Shown: positions 51,840 to 61,020, numbered from the stretch's first letter. The stretch: 64,000 nucleotides of DNA from Sphingobacterium prati (GCF_013167215.1 NZ_JABJWY010000038.1:522765-586764), one strand, 5' to 3'. Program-made: numbers and translations. Notes: generated by a model not told the origin, from the sequence alone.

Positions 51840-52065
51840 ATGTATCTTAAATTAGCGGACCATGGTGGTACGGGCAAAGGACATGGTGACAAATCTTTGG
51901 CAGAAGCCGATATTCCCTCGGTAATGAGGGGACCGGAACCAAAAAGGCAAAGAGATCAAAGGGACAGTCATGATTTATGATATCACTCCAACCTTGGCTT
52001 GGTTGTTCGGTGCCCCGATGGATGCCGCTTGGCGTGGTCAGGCTATTAAAGCCTTTCAGCAATAA
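51840..52065 (+). pseudogene. Frameshifted C-terminal remnant of an alkaline-phosphatase-superfamily gene
   Basis: Only about 75 codons remain. Frame one (51840-51980) reads LADHGGTGKGHGDKSLAEAD, IPSVMRG; DHG with the following GKGHG is the metal-ligand region of alkaline phosphatase/nucleotide pyrophosphatase-type enzymes. Near 51935, at a GGGG run, the reading must shift by one base. The second frame then gives GDRNQKGKEIKGTVMIYD and ITPTLAWLFGAPMDAAWRGQ, ending AIKAFQQ and a stop at 52063-52065, as in the true C-terminus of this family. The 5' 80 percent of the gene is absent; the fragment begins right at the susCD terminator. It may have been the enzyme of the second SusCD locus. Confidence 0.8.
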
Positions 52066-52079
52066 TTATATTCCAATTA

Positions 52080-52114
52080 AAACGTCCCAAAGAATACCAT
52101 TCTTTGGGACGTTT
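52080..52114. terminator. Bidirectional hairpin between the remnant and nrdF
   Basis: Perfect 16-bp arms (AAACGTCCCAAAGAAT and complement) around a 3-nt loop. It lies 20 bp from the nrdF stop. Confidence 0.85.
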
Positions 52115-52133
52115 ATTGATTTGTCAATCAATA

Positions 52134-53120
52134 TTATATATCTACGAGGACATCCATTTTAAAGTCATCATCTTTCAGATGGACAATCTCGGTAGCTTTT
52201 TCGTAGTTTGTTGATTTCTTGGAGAAGAAGTCATGTTGTGTCGTTTCTGTATTCAAGCCATTCAATACAATTGGGTTGACTTGTTTTACCTCAAAGATCG
52301 GATCAAAACCTAAGTTCATCAATGCCTTGTTTGCATTGTAACGAACATATTCTTTAACCTCAGCAGTCAAACCTACTTCAGTATAGATCTCTTCGGTATA
52401 TTTCAGTTCGTTTTCATATAAGTTATAAAGTAAAGCCAAGAAACGTGCTTTCACCTGATCTTGATTCTTTAATTTTTTGAATTGATCTTGTGCCATCAAG
52501 CCTACGAACACACCGTGAATAGATTCGTCAGCGATGATTTTCTTAATAATATCTGCTGAGGCAACCATCTCACCTTGGCCACATAACCATAAGGGTAGGA
52601 AGAAGCCAGAGTAGAATAAGAAGGATTCCAACAAAACAGAAGCAGCCATAGCCATATAGATCTCCTCATCAGAGGCATCTTCTTTATCGATGGCACGGTA
52701 ATAACCGTCAATCATCTGCGCTTTGTATTGCAGGTATTTATTTTGTTGAACCCACTCGAAGATATCATTGATTTCAGCTGTCGTTGAAACCGTTGTGAAA
52801 ATTGTGGAATATGATTTTGCGTGAATGGCTTCCATCATACACATATAGGACAGTACAGCTTTATTTTGTAAAGTATCTATATGGTCGATAATTTTTGGCA
52901 TACCTGTATGACTCTGCAAGGTATCTAACAGGGTCAAACCACCTAATGCTTTTTTATAGGCATCTTTCATTTCTGGGCTGATACGTTTCCAACTATCGAT
53001 ATCTTTTGATGGAATGTATTCGGTGTCAATCCAGAATTGACGAATATTTTGTTCCCAGAACATCAATACATAATCATTCTCGGGCGTATTCCAATTGACA
53101 GCTTTATATGTTTTACTCAT
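52134..53120 (-). CDS. nrdF: Ribonucleoside-diphosphate reductase class Ib, beta subunit
   Basis: Radical-generating subunit for dNTP synthesis. 328 residues with a complete dimetal site by family alignment: Asp66 (LTLLDTL), Glu97 and His100 (MMEAIHAKSY), Glu165 (LLESFLF), Glu199 and His202 (ADESIHG). The radical Tyr is Tyr104 (KSYSTIF). The intact ligands and Tyr argue against a metal-free variant. Its partner genes nrdH, nrdI and nrdE lie just upstream; nrdI shows the manganese-tyrosyl class Ib system. The 132-bp spacer to nrdE contains a dispersed AT-rich repeat. Confidence 0.94.
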   Translation of the reverse strand: MSKTYKAVNWNTPENDYVLMFWEQNIRQFWIDTEYIPSKDIDSWKRISPEMKDAYKKALGGLTLLDTLQSHTGMPKIIDHIDTLQNKAVLSYMCMMEAIHAKSYSTIFTTVSTTAEINDIFEWVQQNKYLQYKAQMIDGYYRAIDKEDASDEEIYMAMAASVLLESFLFYSGFFLPLWLCGQGEMVASADIIKKIIADESIHGVFVGLMAQDQFKKLKNQDQVKARFLALLYNLYENELKYTEEIYTEVGLTAEVKEYVRYNANKALMNLGFDPIFEVKQVNPIVLNGLNTETTQHDFFSKKSTNYEKATEIVHLKDDDFKMDVLVDI

Positions 53121-53189
53121 TTTTAGTTTAAAGTATTAGGCATTTATTATCATGTATTTGGATTACTGTTTTTAGAAAAGCCAAAAGCT

Positions 53190-53252
53190 ACCAATGGCGT
53201 AGGCAACTTTTGACTTTCTTCCATTATATATCCAAATACTAAAATCTCAAAA
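53190..53252. repeat. Dispersed AT-rich repeat between nrdE and nrdF
   Basis: Contains TATCCAAATACTAAAATCTC; its complement TTGAGATTTTAGTA is nearly repeated near 63362 upstream of leuB. The related spot at 20690-20706 has CTCAATACTAAAAACC. Confidence 0.45.
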
Positions 53253-55358
53253 TTAAGCTGAACAAGAGACACATTCGTCGATGGTCGATTTTCTTGTCCG
53301 TGTATAATAAAGGGATTTTAATCCCAATTTATGCGCATAGATATAATATCTAGACAAATCTCTTGTGGAGTCTTTCGAATTGGTATGCAAAATGGTAGAC
53401 ACACCTTGGTCAATATGACGTTGGATGACCGAAATCAATTTCAATACTTTGAACTGATCCATATCGTAAGCCGATTTGAAATAGAAATAATTATCATTTG
53501 TCAAATATGGCATTGGATAATAGGTTGTACTATCCCCATATTCGCGCACTTCAATAATATCCACAATTGGCATGACAGACGCTGTAGCATTCATGATATA
53601 GGAAGTAGATTGATTTGGAGCAATCGCCAAACGGTACGCATGGTAGATACCATGTTCTTTGATTTTTGCTTTTAATTCTAACCAATCTTCAACAGTTGGA
53701 ATGTGTATACCTTCAAACAATTCAGTTACCTTAGCTGTTTTTGGAAGGTAGTCACGGTTCACGTAATTATTGAAATAAGTGCCATCTGCATAAGCTGATT
53801 TCTCAAATCCAACAAATGTTTTTCCACGTTCTTTTGCAATTTCCATGGATGCTTCTAATGAATAGTAGTTCATCATCATGAAGAATGTATTGGCAAAGTC
53901 CAATGCTTCATTAGATTCATACATAATAAAGCTTTTTGCCAAATATCCATGTAGATTCATCGCTCCAAGTCCTACAGAATGCAATTCGCGATTTGCTTTT
54001 GCAATAGAAGGAACCATATCGATGTTAGTTACATCTGTGACAACTGTTAAAGCTCGCATAGCTGTCTTAACCGTTTCTTTGATGCGCTTGTTGTCCATCA
54101 CCGTAGCGATATTCAATGAACCTAGGTTACAGGAAATACCATAACGGATCGTATCTTGCTTGCCATAAATCTCGATATCCGATACCTGTGATACCTGCAT
54201 AATCTCAGTACATAGATTCGAGAATTTGACCTGACCGATTTCATTCAGAGCATGGACGCGATTGGTGTTTTCTTTGAAGAAAATATAAGGGTAACCAGAT
54301 TCTTTTTGTGTCTGCGCAATCTTAACCAACAGGTGACGCGCGTTGATTTTTTTCTTTTTGACGTTTGGATTGGTGATTAACTCGTCATACATCTTGTCCA
54401 TATCCATTTCGTCCAAGAATTGCCCATACTCCTGCACTACTGTATGGGGGTAAATCAAATAACAAGGTTCGTCTTTCTCCGCCAATTCCATGAATTTATC
54501 TGGGACGATAATACCGATCGAAAGTGATTTGATACGTACTTTTTCGTCCACATTGATTTTTTTACAATCAAGGAACTCCTCAATGTCAGAGTGAAAGATA
54601 TTCAAATATACTGCTCCAGCACCTGGGCGCTGCCCCAATTGGTTCGCATATGAGAATGTATCTTCCATGATTTTCATGATCGGAAGTACCCCTCCGGCAC
54701 GGCCTTCAACACCTTTGATCGCTTCTCCACGTGCACGGATTTTGGAGATATTGAATGAAACTCCACCACCGATGGAAGATAACTTCATTGCAGAATCAAC
54801 CGCATAACCGATACCGTTTAGATTATCACCGATTTCATCCAAGAAACAAGATACCAATTCGCCAGAACGTTTTTTACCTGCATTGAGGAATGTTGGCGTT
54901 GCAGGCTGGTACTCTTGGTTGATCATGATCTCTGCATATTCAATCGCTTTTTTTACACCTTCTTCACGCGCTAGGAATAGGGATACCGCAACAACGCGGT
55001 CTTCATAGCGCTCTAAGAATTTTTCACCAGAGTCATCACGAAGTGCATAGCTCTGGAAGAATTTAAAGGCTGCCATAAAGGATTCGAAACGGAATTTTTT
55101 AGCATACACATAGTTGAATACTTCTTCCATTTCTTCAAATGTAAACGATTGATAAAAATCAATATAATAATTGTTTTCTATCAAATAGTCTATTTTTTCT
55201 TTCAATGTATAAAAGAACACCGTGTTCTTATTTACATATTCCAGGAAATATGCACGAACAGCTTCCTTATCTTTATGTAAGCTGAATTCGTCATCATGCT
55301 TAATCATGATTTCATTATTAAGCAATATCCAGTTTTTTGCTACTTCGTTTGCTACCAT
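53253..55358 (-). CDS. nrdE: Ribonucleoside-diphosphate reductase class Ib, alpha subunit
   Basis: Catalytic subunit that reduces ribonucleoside diphosphates. 701 residues, the NrdE size. The N-terminus AKNWILLNNEIMI matches the NrdE start known from Bacillus, which supports the ATG at 55356-55358 even though it overlaps nrdI by 41 bp. The active-site region includes GELVSCFLDEIGDNL (first redox Cys) and SNLCTEI; the C-terminal shuttle motif is DECVSCSA (CxxC), read by NrdH. No N-terminal ATP cone, so dATP inhibition of the NrdA type is not expected. It belongs to the nrdHIEF operon. Confidence 0.96.
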   Translation of the reverse strand: MVANEVAKNWILLNNEIMIKHDDEFSLHKDKEAVRAYFLEYVNKNTVFFYTLKEKIDYLIENNYYIDFYQSFTFEEMEEVFNYVYAKKFRFESFMAAFKFFQSYALRDDSGEKFLERYEDRVVAVSLFLAREEGVKKAIEYAEIMINQEYQPATPTFLNAGKKRSGELVSCFLDEIGDNLNGIGYAVDSAMKLSSIGGGVSFNISKIRARGEAIKGVEGRAGGVLPIMKIMEDTFSYANQLGQRPGAGAVYLNIFHSDIEEFLDCKKINVDEKVRIKSLSIGIIVPDKFMELAEKDEPCYLIYPHTVVQEYGQFLDEMDMDKMYDELITNPNVKKKKINARHLLVKIAQTQKESGYPYIFFKENTNRVHALNEIGQVKFSNLCTEIMQVSQVSDIEIYGKQDTIRYGISCNLGSLNIATVMDNKRIKETVKTAMRALTVVTDVTNIDMVPSIAKANRELHSVGLGAMNLHGYLAKSFIMYESNEALDFANTFFMMMNYYSLEASMEIAKERGKTFVGFEKSAYADGTYFNNYVNRDYLPKTAKVTELFEGIHIPTVEDWLELKAKIKEHGIYHAYRLAIAPNQSTSYIMNATASVMPIVDIIEVREYGDSTTYYPMPYLTNDNYFYFKSAYDMDQFKVLKLISVIQRHIDQGVSTILHTNSKDSTRDLSRYYIYAHKLGLKSLYYTRTRKSTIDECVSCSA

Positions 55359-55725
55359 CGCAAAAGTTCTTTAAGATGTCAATAAATTGGTTTATATCTT
55401 CCATTGTTCCGGACAATTCAAATTTGAACGCCAGTGGAATGTCGAAATCCTGTGAAATGCGATCAGCCGCCAAACCGAAATTTGGCCCCCAGTTGCGGTT
55501 ACCACTTGAGGTAACGGAATAGATATTTTTTGCTTCTCGTTTCATGAATTCTTTTGTGTTTTCGGGCACCTGTCCAAAATTTGTGGTGAATGTGACCAAA
55601 TGACCTGGGTGATTTACCGCAAGGTCAGCGTTGATTTTATGAATTTGCCAACCTGTGATCTGGGCGACTTTATCCATAAAACGCTGTACGTTACCCGTTC
55701 TGGAATCGTAATAAATGTGTATCAT
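55318..55725 (-). CDS. nrdI: Flavodoxin-like protein NrdI
   Basis: FMN protein that delivers the oxidant for manganese cofactor assembly in NrdF. 135 residues with the NrdI fold: IYYDSRTGNVQRFM (FMN phosphate loop), VTFTTNFGQVPENT and SVTSSGNRNWGPNFGLAAD, the strongly conserved NrdI flavin-binding block. Its 3' end overlaps nrdE by 41 bp in another frame, suggesting translational coupling. It begins 35 bp after nrdH. Confidence 0.95.
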   Translation of the reverse strand: MIHIYYDSRTGNVQRFMDKVAQITGWQIHKINADLAVNHPGHLVTFTTNFGQVPENTKEFMKREAKNIYSVTSSGNRNWGPNFGLAADRISQDFDIPLAFKFELSGTMEDINQFIDILKNFCDGSKRSSKKLDIA

Positions 55726-55760
55726 ATTGTTGTTCTTATTTTAATGATACCTTCAATTTA

Positions 55761-55994
55761 TTAAAGTGCAATGGCAGCCAATTCTTCTGGTTTAAAGCCA
55801 ATGATACGGTGTTGAATTTCTTCATTTTCCAATACGATCACTGTTGGAACCGTACGGATTTTGAATTTTGCGGCCAAGTCAGGTTCATCAAAAGGATTAA
55901 CCGTTTCATATTGGATACCTTTTTGATCCAAATAAGCCGATACTTGTGCACAAGGGGCACAATCATTTTTCTCAAATTTGATAATTCTTGCCAT
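55761..55994 (-). CDS. nrdH: Glutaredoxin-like protein NrdH
   Basis: Electron donor to NrdE, thioredoxin-reductase dependent in known cases. 77 residues with the CxxC site CAPC (residues 12-15), the cis-Pro in VRTVPTVIV-like sequence (RTVPTVIVLEN) and the NrdH tail GFKPEELAAIAL. First gene of the nrdHIEF unit. Upstream I saw no NrdR box (consensus acaCwATATwGTgt) and no clear -7 element, so the promoter is undefined. Confidence 0.95.
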   Translation of the reverse strand: MARIIKFEKNDCAPCAQVSAYLDQKGIQYETVNPFDEPDLAAKFKIRTVPTVIVLENEEIQHRIIGFKPEELAAIAL

Positions 55995-56351
55995 GTTTGT
56001 ATGTTTATTTTTTTAATCCAATCTTCGTAGAAAAAGAAAGGTCGTTACTTCGTTGAATTGCCAATTCTTTCATTAGCTTAACAAATATCACATATTTTCT
56101 TGCGAAGCGGTAGTTTGACTTTTCCACATTTTGGGCAAAAGTTTGTCACAGGATGCGTTTGTTGCTAGTTGTCTTTATTAATCAATTGATAATCTATTGT
56201 TTACAAATGTGGATAACTTTAAATCATGAAATTTTACCTGCTTTTTACTAAACAATTTAAGTTTAATTTTAGTGTCATAAAACGGCTACAGTACTTGTTT
56301 TTTTTTCATAAATTTATTACTTTTTATTGCCCTAATTTGCAAAATAAATTT
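55995..56351. other. Intergenic region between divergent nrdH and the S9 peptidase gene
   Basis: About 357 bp, AT-rich. A lone DnaA-box match (TTATCCACA complement) is at 56208-56216. AACAAATATC near 56081 is a poor -7 match for nrdH. No palindrome of note, RNA gene or coding sequence was recognised; the open frame from 56226 to the S9 start has no signal-peptide or family sequence. Confidence 0.45.
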
Positions 56352-58754
56352 ATGAAGAAGCTATGCTATGGTCTCTTGCTATTATTGTCTCTAAAAGCAC
56401 AGGCGCAAGAGAATATTACCTTTCAAAAACCGACTTCCGAAATTTTGGCTTTGGCCGATTTTATCCGCCCCCCTCAAATAAAGATGTCAAGTGATAACAA
56501 ATGGATGTTATTCAGCTACCGTGCGACCTATAAGAGTTTGGCGGAACTGGGGCAGGAAGAAATGAAACTTGCAGGATTGCGAATCAATCCCCGTACAAAT
56601 ATGGAAAGTTCAACCCTGTTTTTCGAAAAGATCGGGTTGAAGAGAATCGGGCAACAAACTGAATATACAGATTTTGAAGGAATGCCAAAAATGCCTTCCT
56701 TATCCAATTTTGTATTTTCTCCTGACAATAGCCGCCTAGCATTTACCAATACAAATGATGCCGGAACGGCCCTGTTTGTATTGGATTTAACGACAAAGAC
56801 CGTCAAGCAGTTGACAGCTTACAATCTAAATGCCACATTGGATGCCCCCTTTCATTGGTTAAGTAATTCCAAGCGGTTAATTATTACAGCCTTGCCAAAA
56901 GAGAAAAAAGCCTTATTGGATCCTTCTAAAGATCTACCTACTGGACCTGTGGTGTCAACGAGCGATGGTAAGGTATCGCAATTAAGGACCTATCAGGATC
57001 TTTTAAAAAATCCCCAGGATGAGCAGAATTTTGAAACACTGGTGGAATCCAATTTACAGTTTGTGGATTTGGATGGGACAATTTCTCATTTTAAAGATAA
57101 AGGTATCTACACAGGGCTTACTTTTTCGCCAAATGGTGCTTATGTGATGGTAACAACAATAATGAAACCATATTCTTATGTCGTGCCGGCTTCCCGTTTC
57201 CCGCAACAGACGCGCATCTATGACCTATCCGGAAAAGAGATTGCTTTGGTTAATGAAGTACCTTTAACAGAGGTCATGCCGAAAGGGTTTTCTTCGACAC
57301 GTCCAGGAAGACGGTCTTTGCAATGGCGGGACGACCAACCCGCAACCTTAGCTTATGTTGAAGCTTTGGACAGCGGTGACGCTAGTAAAGCCGCAGAATT
57401 TCGTGATGCTCTTTACACATTGGATTACCCTTATCAAGGCGATGGAAAGCTAATTTTCAAAACCAAAGACCGATACGCGGGCGTTGTGTGGGGCAACGAT
57501 AAGTATGCCTTGGTCCATTCGCAATGGTATGACACCCGCAACACCAAGACTTTTGTTGTCAACCCTTCGACCGGTGAATCGAAATTGTTGCATGATCGAA
57601 ATAGTCAGGACCTCTATAATGATCCGGGTACAGTACATCAGGAAAAAAATGCATTTGGAACCTACAGCATGTATATCGACAAGGATAAAACCTTGTTTGT
57701 GGGCAAAGGTTTTACCAAAGAAGGGGAGTTCCCTTTTGTCGAAGAATTGGACCTGCAAACGTTAAAGAAAAAACGATTGTATACGGCTGCCACATCTGAG
57801 TTACAGGAACGGATCGGAGCGATTGTAAACCCAAAGACTGGCGAACTGTTGGTCTCACTTCAATCGCCATCGGTCTATCCAAATTATTACCTCAAAAATA
57901 TGAAATCTGGCAAGCAGGTGGCATTGACAACATTGGAAAACCCTTTTAGATCGCTTGAAAAAGTACATAAGGAAATCTTAAATTATAAGCGTAAGGATGG
58001 TGTGGAGCTCTCGGGTACCTTGTATCTGCCTGCTGGTTACGATTTTGACAAAAAGGAAAAATTACCCTTGCTGATGTGGGCTTATCCGCGGGAATATAAG
58101 AACAAAAGCACAGCTGGTCAAAGCACAGCAAATCCGAAAGAGTTTACATTTCCAAGTTATGGATCTTTTATATATTGGGTTTCCAAAGGATACGCCGTCT
58201 TGGATAATGCCGCATTTCCGATTGTGGGTGAAGGAAAGAAAGAACCTAACGACAGCTTTATCGAGCAGTTGGTAGCCAATGCTGAAGCGGCAATAAATGC
58301 GGTTGATAAACTTGGCTATATTGACCGAAAAAAAGTAGCTGTAGGCGGGCATTCGTATGGCGCCTTTATGACGGCGCATTTATTGTCCAATTCAAAACTA
58401 TTCGCAGCAGGAATTGCCCGTTCAGGAGCCTATAACCGCACGTTGACACCTTTTGGTTTTCAAAGCGAACAGCGAAATTTTTGGGATGACCCAAAGCTGT
58501 ATATGACCATGTCTCCATTTGTAAGCGCTGACCGTATGAAGACCCCTTTATTGCTTGTGCATGGCGGAGCTGATAATAACCCGGGCACATTTACCTTACA
58601 GACAGAGCGTTATTTTCAAGCCTTAAAAAACCTAGGTGCGCCTGTACGCATGGTTATTCTGCCACGGGAAGCTCATGGTTATGTGGCTAAAGAGAATATC
58701 TTCCACCTCCTATGGGAACAGGACCAATTTCTGGAAAAATACTTGAAGAATTAA
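56352..58754 (+). CDS. S9-family serine peptidase (prolyl oligopeptidase / glutamyl-endopeptidase-like), exported
   Basis: Exported peptidase for oligopeptides. Signal peptide MKKLCYGLLLLLSLKAQAQ. A long beta-propeller-type domain (about 40-560) with WD-like repeats (LSNFVFSPDNSRLAFTN, then LTFSPNGAYVMVTT) precedes the alpha/beta hydrolase domain. The catalytic triad is Ser at about 667 (GGHSYGAFM), Asp about 740 (VHGGADNNPGT) and His about 774 (PREAHGY). 800 residues. The ATG at 56352 is used because it starts the signal peptide. Within S9 it resembles the group of secreted glutamyl endopeptidases and dipeptidyl-peptidases; specificity is not shown. Monocistronic, with its own terminator. 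Confidence 0.92.
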   Translation: MKKLCYGLLLLLSLKAQAQENITFQKPTSEILALADFIRPPQIKMSSDNKWMLFSYRATYKSLAELGQEEMKLAGLRINPRTNMESSTLFFEKIGLKRIGQQTEYTDFEGMPKMPSLSNFVFSPDNSRLAFTNTNDAGTALFVLDLTTKTVKQLTAYNLNATLDAPFHWLSNSKRLIITALPKEKKALLDPSKDLPTGPVVSTSDGKVSQLRTYQDLLKNPQDEQNFETLVESNLQFVDLDGTISHFKDKGIYTGLTFSPNGAYVMVTTIMKPYSYVVPASRFPQQTRIYDLSGKEIALVNEVPLTEVMPKGFSSTRPGRRSLQWRDDQPATLAYVEALDSGDASKAAEFRDALYTLDYPYQGDGKLIFKTKDRYAGVVWGNDKYALVHSQWYDTRNTKTFVVNPSTGESKLLHDRNSQDLYNDPGTVHQEKNAFGTYSMYIDKDKTLFVGKGFTKEGEFPFVEELDLQTLKKKRLYTAATSELQERIGAIVNPKTGELLVSLQSPSVYPNYYLKNMKSGKQVALTTLENPFRSLEKVHKEILNYKRKDGVELSGTLYLPAGYDFDKKEKLPLLMWAYPREYKNKSTAGQSTANPKEFTFPSYGSFIYWVSKGYAVLDNAAFPIVGEGKKEPNDSFIEQLVANAEAAINAVDKLGYIDRKKVAVGGHSYGAFMTAHLLSNSKLFAAGIARSGAYNRTLTPFGFQSEQRNFWDDPKLYMTMSPFVSADRMKTPLLLVHGGADNNPGTFTLQTERYFQALKNLGAPVRMVILPREAHGYVAKENIFHLLWEQDQFLEKYLKN

Positions 58755-58770
58755 TAGTAGAAAATTATAA

Positions 58771-58826
58771 AATAAATAAAAAACGGACATTTTGCGCATG
58801 AAGCAAATGTCCGTTTTTTATTTATT
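58771..58826. terminator. Bidirectional terminator between the S9 peptidase and DUF2911 genes
   Basis: A stem of about 24 bp (AATAAATAAAAAACGGACAT and complement) with one bulged T and a short loop. It lies between convergent genes. Confidence 0.88.
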
Positions 58827-58838
58827 GAATTCGATCAG

Positions 58839-59354
58839 TTAATTACTGGCTTTCACCTTAAAGGGAACCACATATTCTCCCCATTCCAAGGATACAGTGC
58901 CTTCTGGTGTAGCATTTATCTTAAACTGCTCTTGCGCATTGCTGTTTGTGCCGTTGCTGACCGAAACGCGTAGCGCATCGTCCTTGGCGTCATATTTTGT
59001 TCCCCATTGGTCCCATACTTTGCTGAACATAAGAGTTGTTTCGTGTTCTCCGGGGATACTATAGAGGCCATATTTTCCCGCTGCTAGTTTTTTACCTTCG
59101 ACCAGTACATCTTTGTCGAATTCGATGGTGGTCGCTTCATTGGCACCTGTACGCCAGACTTTTCCTACGGGAGCGATATCAACACCGAGCTGACGGCCTT
59201 TAAGTGAAGGACGGCTATAATTGATGTCGATCGTAACCCCATCAGTTGTGGTTACCTTGGTGTTGTCTGGAGGACTCGGACGTTTGCTTTTGTCTGTCTG
59301 GGCAAAGCTCAATTGGCCAATTAAGGTCAAGATTGTTAAGATTAGTACTCTCAT
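58839..59354 (-). CDS. DUF2911-family exported protein
   Basis: A 171-residue secreted or periplasmic protein with signal peptide MRVLILTILTLIGQLSFAQ. The body has the DUF2911 pattern: INYSRPSLKGRQLGVDI, PVGKVWRTGANEATTIEFDK and LAAGKYGLYSIPGEHETTLMFSK. No function is established for the family; it is common in Bacteroidota. No catalytic residues stand out. It is a single gene, convergent with the S9 peptidase. Confidence 0.85.
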   Translation of the reverse strand: MRVLILTILTLIGQLSFAQTDKSKRPSPPDNTKVTTTDGVTIDINYSRPSLKGRQLGVDIAPVGKVWRTGANEATTIEFDKDVLVEGKKLAAGKYGLYSIPGEHETTLMFSKVWDQWGTKYDAKDDALRVSVSNGTNSNAQEQFKINATPEGTVSLEWGEYVVPFKVKASN

Positions 59355-59734
59355 AGTATGCTTATTTTTGATTAAACACCTAAATATAAGATTTTTATCT
59401 ACGAAAGCAGTGTAATTTTATCGATAAATTAAATGTATACATTAATCAGGTCTATCTCTTATATTAAGAAGAAATATAATGCTGTTCGAATCTACGGCTA
59501 TTCGTCGAAGTTAGGCGATTAAAATCACTTTACCAGTGTTGGAAATTCTTTCGTATATTATGTATACAATAAAGGATCACCTCATTCCTACAAAGTTGAC
59601 AGTTGATGCATCGCTGTGAAGAGCTTCGGAGATGAACTAATTGTTGTGCTTGATTTTTCTGTACCAAAATGCCCTCAAAAAGCATTTTGTCTAGCTTTTG
59701 AGGGCACTGTATTTAAATCGTCGATTTTTGTTTT
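59355..59734. other. Intergenic region between DUF2911 and ilvA genes
   Basis: 380 bp, AT-rich. Apart from the ilvA terminator at 59670-59706 I see nothing in it: no coding sequence, RNA gene or recognised operator. The open frame at 59616-59825 merely spans the terminator. Confidence 0.5.
59670..59706 (-). terminator. Terminator after ilvA
   Basis: TGCCCTCAAAA(A)GC pairs with GCTTTTGAGGGCA over a loop of about 10 nt, followed on the minus strand by TTTTGG. It lies 29 bp beyond the ilvA stop. Confidence 0.8.
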
Positions 59735-60982
59735 TTATACCAAATATTCGAATAATGTTTGGTCTTTATTGATTTCAATTACATCAAATTTGTACTCTTT
59801 CATACGGGTAATTAAGGTATCATAATCCTCGGGTTTGTTGAGTTCAATGCCGACTAGGGCAGGACCACGTTCCCGTTCCGTTTTTTTGATAAATTCAAAT
59901 CTGGTAATATCGTCTTTAGGTCCCAATACTTCGGAGACGAAAAGTTTTAATGCTCCCGGACGTTGTGGGAAGCGGACGATAAAATAATGCTTATATCCTT
60001 CATAAAGTAAGGACAGTTCTTTGATCTCGCTCATCCGGTCGATATCATTATTCCCGCCAGATATGATACAGACTACTTTCTTGCCTTTAATTTCATCTTT
60101 GTGGAATTCTAACGCTGCGACGGAAAGTGCTCCAGCTGGTTCGACGACGATGGCGTCTTTATTATAGAGTTCTAAGATACAGGTACAGATTTTACCTTCT
60201 GGAATAGAGCGTGTATCATCCAATAATTGCTTGGCAATATCAAATGTTATTGCACCGATTTTTTTTACAGCAGCGCCATCGACAAATTTGTTGATCTGTT
60301 CCAGTTCAATCGGTGCTCCGTTTTCCAGTGCGGCCTGCATGGACGGTGCGCCTTCCGGTTCGACTCCATAACATTTGATCGCTTTATTTTTGCTTTTCAG
60401 GTAATAGCTAGCTCCTGCAGCTAGTCCGCCGCCACCGATCGGAATAAATATGACATCCATGTCGGGAAGATCCTGAAGCGCCTCGACGGCTACAGTGCCT
60501 TGTCCTTCCACGACTTTAAGATCATCAAATGGGGGAATAAAAGTCATACCATGCTCTTGGGTGTAAGCCAGGGCAGCTTTTTGACAATCGTCAAAAGTAT
60601 CTCCGGTCAACACAATTTCAACATTGCCATTGCCCCACATTTCGGTCTGCGAAATTTTTTGACGTGGCGTTGGGCCAGGCATAAAAATAACACCTTTAAT
60701 ACCCAGTTTGTTGCAAGAAAAAGCTACTCCCTGAGCGTGATTGCCAGCACTTGCGCAAACCACACCGCGCTGTCTTTCTTCGTCTGTCAGGGAGATAATC
60801 TTATTATAAGCACCGCGCAATTTATAGGAACGTACCACTTGTAGATCTTCTCGTTTGAGATAGACTTCGGCACCATATTTTTCGGATAAATGTCGGTTAT
60901 ATTGTAAAGGCGTACGATTGACCACCGATTTGATGCGTTCGAGCGTAGCTTCTGAATTAATGTTTAGCGTTGATAGATCCAT
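59735..60982 (-). CDS. ilvA: Threonine ammonia-lyase (threonine dehydratase)
   Basis: Converts threonine to 2-oxobutanoate, the first committed step to isoleucine. The 415-residue PLP enzyme has the Schiff-base Lys in VRSYKLRGAYN (about residue 53), the phosphate-binding GGGGLAAG loop (IPIGGGGLAAGASYYL) and ASAGNHAQGVA. One ACT-like domain (about 335-415, FIVRFPQRPGALKLFV) follows; E. coli IlvA has a longer regulatory part, so feedback by isoleucine may be simpler here. Third gene of the leuB-leuA-ilvA series, but a hairpin (61021-61040) separates it from leuA. Confidence 0.95.
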   Translation of the reverse strand: MDLSTLNINSEATLERIKSVVNRTPLQYNRHLSEKYGAEVYLKREDLQVVRSYKLRGAYNKIISLTDEERQRGVVCASAGNHAQGVAFSCNKLGIKGVIFMPGPTPRQKISQTEMWGNGNVEIVLTGDTFDDCQKAALAYTQEHGMTFIPPFDDLKVVEGQGTVAVEALQDLPDMDVIFIPIGGGGLAAGASYYLKSKNKAIKCYGVEPEGAPSMQAALENGAPIELEQINKFVDGAAVKKIGAITFDIAKQLLDDTRSIPEGKICTCILELYNKDAIVVEPAGALSVAALEFHKDEIKGKKVVCIISGGNNDIDRMSEIKELSLLYEGYKHYFIVRFPQRPGALKLFVSEVLGPKDDITRFEFIKKTERERGPALVGIELNKPEDYDTLITRMKEYKFDVIEINKDQTLFEYLV

Positions 60983-61020
60983 TTTTTTACAGGATGATTA
61001 AGGTTGTATTTTGATGAAAA

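Noticed and set aside
56208..56216. Exact DnaA-box match (TTATCCACA on the minus strand); another at 63503-63511
   Set aside because: They are single boxes, 7 kb apart, one inside coding sequence, with no cluster, no dnaA/dnaN neighbours and no AT-rich unwinding element. Not an origin.
56226..56351. Longer N-terminus for the S9 peptidase (start at 56226)
   Set aside because: The extra 42 residues have no family sequence and precede a perfect signal peptide beginning at 56352.
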